64,000 bases of DNA from Pandoraea bronchicola (GTDB taxonomy: Bacteria; Pseudomonadota; Gammaproteobacteria; Burkholderiales; Burkholderiaceae), in NCBI RefSeq assembly GCF_902459805.1, contig NZ_CABPST010000004.1:248001-312000 (forward strand), written 5' to 3'. The notes below the pieces were generated by a model, which was given only the letters and a program-made list of their open reading frames with translations, had not been told where the DNA came from and made no database searches. Positions 8,854 through 15,922 of this stretch are shown one piece after another. How positions within the stretch are numbered: the first letter of the stretch is position 1; every line of letters begins with the position of its first letter. The position numbers and the translations under genes were made by a program.

Positions 8854-9684
8854 TCAGCGCTTGTAGGCTTGCAGACCCGGCTTGATCGACTTGTCGTCGA
8901 GGAACTGCTTGAGACCCTGCTCGCGGCCATGCTCCGGGTCACGCAGTTGCGCCTGATCGAGCTTGGCGTACAGATAGTCTTCGCTTTGCTCCCACGTAAG
9001 TTCGCGCGCGCGCTTGAAGCCGTGCTTCGCGGCACGCAGCACCACCGGGTTCTTTTCGAGCAGCTTGGCAGCGAGCGCCAGCGTGGCGTCGCGCAGTTGG
9101 GCGAGCGGCACGCTCTGGTTGACCAGCCCCATGTCGGCCGCTTCCACGCCAGTGAACGTGTCGCCGGTCATAATGTAGTGCAGTGCACGACGGTGGCCGA
9201 CCGTGTCGGCCATCGCCTTGCTCACCAGGTTCCCCGGCGGAATGCCCCAGTTGATTTCCGACAGACCGAAGACGGCCTCATCGGCGGCAATCGCCAGATC
9301 GCAGGCCACCAGCGGAGAAAAACCGCCGCCGAAGCACCAGCCGTTGACCATGGCAATCGTCGGCTTCGAGTACATGCGCAGACGGCGCCACTGCCAGTCC
9401 GACGCGTCGCGGCGCACACGCTCCTGAACGATCTCCGGTCCGCCGTCGATCTCGCGGAAGTACTCCTTCAGATCCATGCCGGCCGTCCACGCCGAACCCG
9501 CGCCCGTCAGCACGACCACCTTGATGTCGCCGTCGAGTTCGACGGCATCGAGCACCTGATTCATTTCGGTGTTGAGCGTCGGGCTCATCGCATTGCGTTT
9601 CTCCGGGCGATTGAAGATGACCCAGCCAATACCGCCCTCGACCTTCACGTCAACCGTTTTCCAGCGTCCTTCGTATGCATTCAT
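8854..9684 (-). CDS. ech: p-Hydroxycinnamoyl-CoA hydratase/lyase (feruloyl-CoA hydratase-aldolase)
   Basis: 276 residues from MNAYEGRWKTV, the family's exact length; a longer frame to 9774 would read through the operator. Near-complete agreement with the Pseudomonas enzyme as I know it: NGWCFGGGFSPLVACDLA, FGLSEINWGIPPGNL and the terminal KPGLQAYKR. Residues known to act in that enzyme fall at the same numbers here: Ser123, Glu143 and Tyr239. It hydrates the side chain of feruloyl-, caffeoyl- or p-coumaroyl-CoA and cleaves it to the benzaldehyde plus acetyl-CoA. It has its own promoter region with a MarR-type operator at 9760-9779. Confidence 0.97.
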   Translation of the reverse strand: MNAYEGRWKTVDVKVEGGIGWVIFNRPEKRNAMSPTLNTEMNQVLDAVELDGDIKVVVLTGAGSAWTAGMDLKEYFREIDGGPEIVQERVRRDASDWQWRRLRMYSKPTIAMVNGWCFGGGFSPLVACDLAIAADEAVFGLSEINWGIPPGNLVSKAMADTVGHRRALHYIMTGDTFTGVEAADMGLVNQSVPLAQLRDATLALAAKLLEKNPVVLRAAKHGFKRARELTWEQSEDYLYAKLDQAQLRDPEHGREQGLKQFLDDKSIKPGLQAYKR

Positions 9685-9759
9685 TTGCGTAATTCCCAAG
9701 TGTGCGGGGCAACTTGCGCCGCGCGCCGGGAGTGGCGCGCGGTGTTGCCAACACACACA

Positions 9760-9779
9760 TTTAATATCAGGCAACCTTA
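9760..9779. promoter_or_regulatory. MarR-type operator copy 1, upstream of ech
   Basis: TTTAATA followed by TCAGG-CAA-CCTTA, about 75 bases before the ech start. The core is an inverted repeat with one mismatch against TCAGG-N3-CCTGA, and the same composite motif recurs twice upstream of the transporter gene (12500-12519 and 12626-12645). On the minus strand TTGCAA and TATTAA within it could be -35 and -10 elements, so a bound repressor would block the ech promoter. Confidence 0.7.
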
Positions 9780-9823
9780 CATTGCAAGGATTGCTTTTTC
9801 AGTGGAAACCCTTACCTGAGGTG

Positions 9824-10966
9824 TCAGAACGTATGACGCATGCCAAGCATCACGCCGGCCTGGCCTTCGCCTGCGGGCGGCGTGGTGCCGCCACCGCCGC
9901 CACTGACCGAGTACGCGGCACGGGCGCTGTTGAAGAGGTATGCCCCTTGCGCGTAGACAGCCGTGCGCACCGAAAGCGAATACGTGGCGCGCAGCGTGGT
10001 CATGGTGCCACGCGTGTCGTGATCGCTGTTGATGATGCGATAGACCTCTGCGTCTACCAGCCAGGCAGGCGTGACGTTGTATGCGGCGCCGAGATAGAAC
10101 AGATTCGAGTGCGTGTTGACGGCAGACGTCGAGACACGACGGCCGAGCCATCCACCGCCGACCTTTAACGCACCGTATTTGTAGTACGCGCCGAGGGTCG
10201 TGCGCGTGTCTTTGTCGCCGCTGCTGGCGAACGCCGAAGTCGCCTGCCCGTCGAAGAAGTTGGCCGCCGCATTGGCGCCGCCGCGCTGTTCTTCATACGA
10301 CGCGGCTACGCCGAAATTGCTCGCGTCGTACTTGAGCATCACCGACCAGTCGCGGCACTGCACCGACTGGCCCGGCACCTGCCCCGCGCACGTGCCCTGC
10401 CCCGGCGAGTTGCCCGTGCCGGCGGAATCGCGGCCGAACGAATAGCCTGCGCCGAAGCTCAGCCCCTGCCAGCCGACCTGATATGTGATCGAGTTGTCGG
10501 TGCGCGCGTTGGGAATATAGGCATCGAACGAGCCCATGCCGTAGATGTCCGGGCCGAGTATGTCGGAGCCCAGCAGCGCGTAGTACGTCATGGTGTATTG
10601 GCGGCCAAACGCCAGCGTACCGTACGGCCCCTTTACGCCCACGAAAGCCTGACGGCCGAACATTCGCCCGCCCTGGCCGAGATCGCCGCCGCGAATGTTG
10701 AAGCCGCTCTCCAACTGAAAGATCGCCGCAAGGCCGCCGCCGAGATCTTCCGTGCCGCGCAGCCCCCAGCGCGACGGCAGTTCGCCCGTCACCCCAGGCA
10801 TGCGCAAGACAGCGCCATTCGGGCTCGCATGAGAGACGTACTCGATACCGGTGTCGACAATGCCGTACAGCGTGATATTCGATTGCGCGCCAGCGATGCC
10901 GGGGGCAGCCAGCGCAGCGGCTGCACCCAGGGTTGCGAGCGCACGAGTGCGAGAGGGAAATGCCAT
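9824..10966 (-). CDS. Gram-negative general porin, likely for aromatic acids
   Basis: 380 residues from MAFPSRTRALATLG, with a signal peptide cut after GIAGA and a mature start QSNITLYGIVDTGIEY, the hallmark of beta-proteobacterial 16-strand trimeric porins. Other markers are RWGLRGTEDLGGGL and a terminal strand ending in aromatic Phe (GMRHTF). It sits between the MFS importer and ech, as hcaE does in the Acinetobacter hydroxycinnamate cluster, and probably carries phenolic acids across the outer membrane; general function is not excluded. A terminator at 11056-11094 separates it from the transporter gene. Confidence 0.9.
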   Translation of the reverse strand: MAFPSRTRALATLGAAAALAAPGIAGAQSNITLYGIVDTGIEYVSHASPNGAVLRMPGVTGELPSRWGLRGTEDLGGGLAAIFQLESGFNIRGGDLGQGGRMFGRQAFVGVKGPYGTLAFGRQYTMTYYALLGSDILGPDIYGMGSFDAYIPNARTDNSITYQVGWQGLSFGAGYSFGRDSAGTGNSPGQGTCAGQVPGQSVQCRDWSVMLKYDASNFGVAASYEEQRGGANAAANFFDGQATSAFASSGDKDTRTTLGAYYKYGALKVGGGWLGRRVSTSAVNTHSNLFYLGAAYNVTPAWLVDAEVYRIINSDHDTRGTMTTLRATYSLSVRTAVYAQGAYLFNSARAAYSVSGGGGGTTPPAGEGQAGVMLGMRHTF

Positions 10967-11055
10967 GCGAGTCTCCAGAATATTAATGTCGTTATGTATG
11001 CAAGCTAGCTTCGGCGGGTGCTCGCGACGAGCGCAGATTGCGCAGCGCGTGCAAG

Positions 11056-11094
11056 AAAAAACGCGACGGGGCAGCCGAATGCCGTCCGTCGCGT
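11056..11094 (-). terminator. Rho-independent terminator after the MFS transporter gene
   Basis: Perfect 9-bp stem ACGCGACGG/CCGTCGCGT with a 16-base loop, followed on the minus strand by six T. It lies 29 bases past the transporter stop and so splits the importer from the porin and catabolic genes into separate transcripts. Confidence 0.85.
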
Positions 11095-11122
11095 GCAAGC
11101 GAGGCCAACCGGTTGATGCAGG

Positions 11123-12379
11123 TCAGTCAGCCGCGCGGGGACGACGGATGAGCGTGAGTGCGGCCAGTGCGGCCACGATCGTCACGGGAATGCTGGCGCC
11201 GATCACCACGGCTGCGCTGCTGCCCACCGCCAGCAGCATGCCGGCGGCGAGCGGCCCGACCACCGAGCCGATACGCCCGATGGCCACGGCCGCGCCCACA
11301 CCGGTGCCACGCATGGCGGTCGGGTAGTAGGCGGCAGCGAGCGCATAGAGCACCGACTGGCCGCCGATGATGAACATGCCCGCGAAGAACGCCGCCGTGG
11401 CCAGCACGCCGAAGCCTTGCGCTGCGGCCAGGCCCACGAGCGACGCGATCATGCCCAGATACATACCGCCGATCACCAGCGACATGCGAGCGCGATCCAT
11501 CAGATAGCCAAGTGCAAGCACGCCGACGGCGCTTCCCACGTTGAAGAGAATCTGCACCCAGCCGATTTCGCCGCGCGCCAGACCACGCGATCCCATGAGC
11601 GAAGGCAGCCAGTTGAGCAGGAAGTACAGCACGATGAGCGTGCAGAAGTAGGACAGCCAGAGCTGGACGGTCGAGACGCCGCGCCCCTCGGAGAACAGCA
11701 CCGACGTCATCGGCGCCGGCGTGGCGCGCTGGCCTTGCACGGTCGAAGCGGCAAACGCGCGCGACTCGGGCAGGCACCACGCCAGCACCGGCAGCAGCAG
11801 CAGCGGCCCAACGCCCCCCACATAAAAGATGTGCCGCCAGTCCGCATCGCTCACCGCCAGCATGCCGATCGTGGCTGCGATACCGCCCCCCAGCGGAATG
11901 CCGCAATACATGATGCTCACGGCCGTGCCCCGCAAGCGCGGCGCCACGGCTTCCGACGACAGCGCAATCAGGTTCGGCATCGCCCCGCCCAGCCCGATAC
12001 CCGTAAGCACCCGCACGATCACGAGCATCCAGAAGTCCGACACGAAGGCGGTAGCGATCGACAGTACGCCGAACAGCGCCGCCGAGAGCATCAGCACGCG
12101 CTTGCGGCCGATGCTGTCGGCCAGCCGCCCGCCCACCATTGCGCCGGGCAGCAGACCGAACGTGCCCGCCGAGAACGCAATCCCCATTTGCGCAACGCTC
12201 AGACCGAACTCTTTCGCCATGCCACGCGCCGCGACGCCAACGGACTGAAGGTCGAGACCTTCGAGCAACGCCACGGCAAAGCACAACGCCAGCGTCAGCA
12301 CGACCGGACTGGCGCCGCTCGCCGTGCCCTCCGCGCCTAAAGGCAACGCTCGTGCGCCGCCGTCCCGATTCGATTCCAT
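11123..12379 (-). CDS. MFS aromatic acid/H+ symporter, hydroxycinnamate importer
   Basis: 418 residues, twelve predicted membrane segments. The start at 12379 has GGAGACACC directly upstream. It belongs to the aromatic acid:H+ symporter (PcaK/HcaK/BenK) group: GLDLQSVGVAARGMAKEFGL in helix 1, GRLADSIGRKRVLM in the loop between helices 2 and 3, and RVLTGIGLGGAMPNLIAL in helix 4. The two operator-like repeats upstream and the neighbouring catabolic genes make uptake of ferulate, p-coumarate or related acids the best guess. It is probably transcribed alone, because a strong terminator follows. Confidence 0.88.
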   Translation of the reverse strand: MESNRDGGARALPLGAEGTASGASPVVLTLALCFAVALLEGLDLQSVGVAARGMAKEFGLSVAQMGIAFSAGTFGLLPGAMVGGRLADSIGRKRVLMLSAALFGVLSIATAFVSDFWMLVIVRVLTGIGLGGAMPNLIALSSEAVAPRLRGTAVSIMYCGIPLGGGIAATIGMLAVSDADWRHIFYVGGVGPLLLLPVLAWCLPESRAFAASTVQGQRATPAPMTSVLFSEGRGVSTVQLWLSYFCTLIVLYFLLNWLPSLMGSRGLARGEIGWVQILFNVGSAVGVLALGYLMDRARMSLVIGGMYLGMIASLVGLAAAQGFGVLATAAFFAGMFIIGGQSVLYALAAAYYPTAMRGTGVGAAVAIGRIGSVVGPLAAGMLLAVGSSAAVVIGASIPVTIVAALAALTLIRRPRAAD

Positions 12380-12499
12380 GGTGTCTCCTGTGATCTTCTT
12401 GATGGACGTCGGTCACCACCCTGCGGGGCAGCGCCTGATACGAAATCAGTCGACACCGGCGACAACACACGCAGGCATACGTCAGCACGGCCCATTTGA

Positions 12500-12519
12500 T
12501 CAGGAAACCTGATATTAAA
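12500..12519. promoter_or_regulatory. MarR-type operator copy 2, upstream of the MFS transporter
   Basis: Perfect inverted repeat TCAGG-AAA-CCTGA at 12500-12512, extended by TATTAAA (TTTAATA on the minus strand), 121 bases upstream of the transporter start. It matches the copies near ech and at 12626. It is the most symmetrical of the three. Confidence 0.75.
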
Positions 12520-12625
12520 GGCGCAGGTGCGACGGATACGGCGATGCCGCGAGCGCGGCTCGTCGCTGTCGTCTTACCGTGTCACTGGGATTCGGTCGCG
12601 CGTATCTTCGCGTCGACGGACTCCA

Positions 12626-12645
12626 TTTAATATCAAGCTACCTGA
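12626..12645. promoter_or_regulatory. MarR-type operator copy 3, between marR and the MFS transporter
   Basis: TTTAATA followed by TCAAG-CTA-CCTGA (one mismatch in the left arm). It lies 37 bases past the marR stop and 107 bases from copy 2, so two bound dimers could cooperate over the transporter promoter. The 303-base region 12380-12682 shows no gene; these two sites are its recognisable content. Confidence 0.65.
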
Positions 12646-12682
12646 CAATACAAGCAATCGGCAGGTCAGGACAAACCCGGAG

Positions 12683-13225
12683 TCAGTCGCGCAGATTTCG
12701 CACGAACATTTCGAGATGGCGTTGCACGGCTGCCGCGTCTTCGCGGCTCACGTCGGCACGCATGCGCGTGTCGATTTCCTTGGCCACGGCCTCGCACTGC
12801 GCAAGCACGCGACGGCCCTCGTCGGTCAGTTGCAGCAATACAATGCGGCCGTGATTGGGGTCGGGCTCGCGCGTGATCCATTGGCGTTGCGCCATGATGC
12901 TCACGACCTCGTTGGCCGATTGCGGGGTAATGAACGAGCGTTGCGCGAGCTGCGCGTTGGAGAGCTTGCCCCGTGCGTCGAGTACCGAAAGCGCGGTGAA
13001 CTGTGCCAGCGTGAGGCCGAGCGGCGCGAGCGCTTCCGACATGTGGCGGCGCAACAAGCGGTCAAGGCTGGCAATGACATACGTGAGTCGCAGTTTGGAG
13101 CGGCGCGGGCGCGCATCGGCTGAGCCCGACGCTTCCTCGAGCGCTTCGCTGCCGGTTTCCGGCGCGACGAGGTCGCGGGAAACGGCCGCTGCGGCGGACT
13201 TCTTTTTCTGGGGTACGACGCTCAT
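12683..13225 (-). CDS. MarR-family repressor of hydroxycinnamate genes (HcaR/FerR-like)
   Basis: 180 residues from MSVVPQKKKS. The N-terminal 45 residues are a Lys/Ala/Glu-rich, probably disordered arm; the winged helix domain follows, with LSNAQLAQRSFITPQSANEVV as recognition region and DPNHGRIVLLQLTDEGRR as the wing. It resembles the regulators HcaR, CouR and FerR, which are released from DNA by hydroxycinnamoyl-CoA thioesters. It heads the minus-strand block; the motif TCAGG-N3-CCTGA is found near its targets but not in front of marR itself (13226-13413), so strong autoregulation through this site is not indicated. Confidence 0.85.
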   Translation of the reverse strand: MSVVPQKKKSAAAAVSRDLVAPETGSEALEEASGSADARPRRSKLRLTYVIASLDRLLRRHMSEALAPLGLTLAQFTALSVLDARGKLSNAQLAQRSFITPQSANEVVSIMAQRQWITREPDPNHGRIVLLQLTDEGRRVLAQCEAVAKEIDTRMRADVSREDAAAVQRHLEMFVRNLRD

Positions 13226-13413
13226 GATGAGAAGGCGATGAAGCGCAACAGGTGTGCGCAGACTTTCGCGTAGTGCGGGAAAGTCAGCAGTGTAACGCCG
13301 CCGTCGCGCGGTGGCGACGGTCGGCCTGCGATTCACCCCGACGATGAGCGCCGCTGCCGGCCCGGCTCGCCCGTCCTCCCCAACCGAGAAGGCCGGGCGT
13401 GCGGCAGGTGATG

Positions 13414-13779
13414 TTAGCTGGCGAGCTTGCGGAACGTCTCGAGCACGGCGTCGCCCTTGAACGGCTTGACGATCCAGCCCTTCACGCCCGCTGCCTTGCC
13501 GCGCTCCTTCATGGCCGGGCTGCTTTCGGTGGTGAGCATCACCACGTTGACGGTCTTGTTGGCGAGTTCGCCGCGAATCTTCTCGACCATCGTCAGGCCG
13601 TCCATATTCGGCATGTTCACGTCGCTGATGACGAGCTTCACGCCCGGGCTCGCCTTGATCTTGGCCAGGCCGTCCTTGCCGTCGACGGCCGTGTCCACAT
13701 CCAGGCCGTTCTTGCGCAGGAAGCCCGCGACTTCGTCGCGCACGGTGCTCGAGTCATCGACCACGAGAATCTTCGACAT
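13414..13779 (-). CDS. CheY-like single-domain response regulator
   Basis: 121 residues, a stand-alone receiver. Seen: acidic pocket DDS at 8-10, phospho-acceptor Asp53 in ISDVNMPNMDG, Thr83 in MLTTES and Lys105 in VKPFKG. No output domain. It is the last gene of a five-gene minus-strand set with a CheA-like kinase, an MCP-like protein and two CheX-like phosphatases, and is the expected phosphate target of that kinase. It resembles the PilG/CheY-type regulators that act by protein contact. 47 bases separate it from the upstream phosphatase gene. Confidence 0.93.
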   Translation of the reverse strand: MSKILVVDDSSTVRDEVAGFLRKNGLDVDTAVDGKDGLAKIKASPGVKLVISDVNMPNMDGLTMVEKIRGELANKTVNVVMLTTESSPAMKERGKAAGVKGWIVKPFKGDAVLETFRKLAS

Positions 13780-13826
13780 GGTGTTGTCCTTGTGTGTAAG
13801 AGAGAGTAGGTAGCCGAGCCGGGATC

Positions 13827-14468
13827 TCAGAACAATTCCAGCGCCCCGGTCTCGACGGGCTCGGTGACCGCCTGCGCAGCTTCGCGAAATGCTTCGGGCG
13901 ACCAGTTCAGACTGAAAACGAAATGCTGATGCAACGTCACGATCTGTCCGTTGACGGGATCGGTAAGTCGATAGACGAAGCACAACTGCGGATTGTCGGT
14001 GCCGAACGAGATGTACTTCTGCTTGTGGTTGATGAGTAGCGGTACTTGCACCTGCGCGCGGTCGACCGCCAACGGATCGCCCATGTAGCGGTTCTTGAAC
14101 GCGCCCCAGATCAGATTCGTCAACTCGCCAAGCATGCCGTTGAGTTCGCGAAAGCCCGCACGGCCTTCGCAACGGCCGGTGTGCTCGAGCAGTTGCATGA
14201 ACGGCACCTGTTCGGCCTGCATCATCATGTAGCCCCGGCACCAGGCACTCTCGAGCGGTATCAGGCTGAAGACTTCGCCAAAAATGATGCGATCGCGCTC
14301 CACGCTCGGCGGCTCGCAGCGCATGGCGATCTCACCGAACAGGCCACGGAACACGCCATCGGTGATATCGATCATGCCGCGCACAAGCGCTTCAGGGTAT
14401 TCATGCTCGACACTGTCTTCGAGGATCAGGAACTGGCTGACCGACTCGCGGGGGGTGCTTCGGTTCAT
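13827..14468 (-). CDS. CheX/CheC-like phosphatase protein 1 with acidic-Phe tail
   Basis: 213 residues. I see no strong full-length relative, but the middle holds the CheC/CheX-type active-site pattern Glu-x2-Asn (GELTN in ELNGMLGELTNLIWGA), followed about 25 residues later by a proline (VQVP), as in phosphatases that hydrolyse CheY-phosphate. The last residues, GALELF, are nearly the same as those of the next protein (GELELF), which suggests a shared docking peptide. The ATG at 14468 lies 29 bases after the preceding gene. The first 60 residues (ILEDSVEHEYPEALVRGMID) look helical. CheY dephosphorylation is inferred. Confidence 0.7.
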   Translation of the reverse strand: MNRSTPRESVSQFLILEDSVEHEYPEALVRGMIDITDGVFRGLFGEIAMRCEPPSVERDRIIFGEVFSLIPLESAWCRGYMMMQAEQVPFMQLLEHTGRCEGRAGFRELNGMLGELTNLIWGAFKNRYMGDPLAVDRAQVQVPLLINHKQKYISFGTDNPQLCFVYRLTDPVNGQIVTLHQHFVFSLNWSPEAFREAAQAVTEPVETGALELF

Positions 14469-14497
14469 TGTCGTAATTTCCTATGGCGTACGCCGAT

Positions 14498-15079
14498 TCA
14501 AAACAGTTCCAGTTCGCCGCTGCTGTCTTGCGTTTCGCTGACCTCGGCAGTGAAGTCGAGCGGCGCATGGGCGCAGATGCACAGCGTGGCAGCCAGGCGC
14601 ACCGAGCCTTCGAGCGTGATGTCCCATGACGCCAGATGATTCGGCTTGAGCTGCACGAGGTGAGGCACGCATCGCGCGCTCAGTACGTAAGGGGTCGACA
14701 TACCCAGATCGGGGAAGTCGCTGAGCAGTTCCTGATTGATCGCCCCGCAGCAGAGATTGCTGATTTCGAGGAAGATTTCGCGAAACGGCTTGTCCTGATC
14801 GTCACCCGCGAAATACCGCGTGGTGACGTCATCCTCGTCGAAATGCAGCGCCAGCAGCATGCGAAAGCCGATGGATGAGATCGTGAGCACGACCACGTTG
14901 GCGTGACGCGCCACCAGATCGACATCGGCATCGGTATCGGTATCGGATGCGGCCGAGTCTGTCTGGCGGACCTTGAGCGGCACGATGTCGCACGAGGCGC
15001 CTGGCGTGCGCGCCAGCCGCGTGCGTACCGCCTTGTGCAGAATGCGTTCGAAACTGTCGCGTGCGTGAGCGCTGATCAC
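14498..15079 (-). CDS. CheX-like phosphatase protein 2 with acidic-Phe tail
   Basis: 193 residues from a GTG at 15079 preceded by AGGCAGG at 7 bases; an earlier in-frame codon at 15157 would run into the upstream MCP gene. The body carries the CheC/CheX pattern Glu-x2-Asn in FLEISNLCCGAINQEL, with a proline 22 residues after the Asn (MSTP). A low-complexity Asp/Thr linker (SDTDTDADVD) lies near residue 50 and is encoded by short TATCGG-like repeats. The C-terminus is SSGELELF. Together with the neighbouring protein it probably sets the lifetime of the phosphorylated CheY; the substrate is an inference. Confidence 0.72.
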   Translation of the reverse strand: MISAHARDSFERILHKAVRTRLARTPGASCDIVPLKVRQTDSAASDTDTDADVDLVARHANVVVLTISSIGFRMLLALHFDEDDVTTRYFAGDDQDKPFREIFLEISNLCCGAINQELLSDFPDLGMSTPYVLSARCVPHLVQLKPNHLASWDITLEGSVRLAATLCICAHAPLDFTAEVSETQDSSGELELF

Positions 15080-15095
15080 AACGAAACCTGCCTGC

Positions 15096-15824
15096 TTAGT
15101 GAAGACGGGAATGCAACTGCTGCGCCAACGACTCGACGCTCGAGAGCGATGCCGCAATCATCTTGCCGCCCGCCTGAATGTCCTGAAACGTCGCCGTGGT
15201 CGTCACATCGTTGCGATGCAGGCTGTCGCGATAGCTCTTCGAGAGTTCTTCGGAGCGGGTCGCGAGCGCACGCACTTCGCCGGCGACGATGCCGAAGCCT
15301 CGTCCGGCCGTGCCTGCACGCGCTGCTTCGATAGACGCATTGAGCGACACGATCAGCACGTGCCGGACAATCGACGCCAGCTCGTGGTTCTTGGCGTGCA
15401 TGTCCTGGTTCTGCGTCATGAGCGAGATCATCTGCTCGTGCCAGCGCTCGAACGTCGCCGCCAGTCCGCGCAGCCGCGCGGCTTCTCCGGCAATGCGCTC
15501 CGCCTCGGCTTGCCAGAGGCCCTTCGCCTCGAGCACGGCCGCTTCCGACTTGCGTGCCGCCTGCAAGTCCAGCTCGGCTTGCGCCAGGCTCGCCTGCTGC
15601 GCGGCAAGTGCCTCGCCGTATGCCTGCGCCGCGTCCTCTTGGCTTGCGACGGCCAGGCGCTCACGTTCGAGCGCCTGCTCCAGCGCTTCGTCGTGCGTCC
15701 CGGTCAGCGCGCGCCAGTGCGCCGTGGCCTGCGCCATGCGCCAGCGGTGCGCGAAAAACGCCACAGCACTTGTGCCGAGCGCGCCGGCAAGCGCACCTGC
15801 CAACAGCCATTCCACTGCGTCCAT
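15096..15824 (-). CDS. Short MCP-like signalling protein with one membrane anchor
   Basis: 242 residues from MDAVEWLLAGAL. One N-terminal membrane segment (about residues 6-25), a long Ala/Glu coiled coil (30-130), then the MCP hairpin tip at about 158-190 (SLNASIEAARAGTAGRGFGI, VAGEVRALATRS). No periplasmic sensor domain and no HAMP. The tip is the part of chemoreceptors that binds CheW and CheA, yet no cheW is present here and the partner kinase has no CheW-like domain. The return coil after the tip is short (about 50 residues), so the hairpin is asymmetric. It may scaffold or sense from the cytoplasmic face. Confidence 0.85.
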   Translation of the reverse strand: MDAVEWLLAGALAGALGTSAVAFFAHRWRMAQATAHWRALTGTHDEALEQALERERLAVASQEDAAQAYGEALAAQQASLAQAELDLQAARKSEAAVLEAKGLWQAEAERIAGEAARLRGLAATFERWHEQMISLMTQNQDMHAKNHELASIVRHVLIVSLNASIEAARAGTAGRGFGIVAGEVRALATRSEELSKSYRDSLHRNDVTTTATFQDIQAGGKMIAASLSSVESLAQQLHSRLH

Positions 15825-15922
15825 ACTCCATTCGTCTCCGAAAGCGGCGTGGCGGCCGCAGCCCCGCAGGGTCTGCGCCGCCTTGCCCATCGTGCTCACT
15901 GCGTCAACGATCTGGCTGCGCC

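Noticed and set aside
13340-13400. GC-rich inverted repeats (CGCCCG/CGGGCG) after the CheY gene
   Set aside because: Short arms in very GC-rich DNA with long loop and no T-run; too weak to call a terminator.
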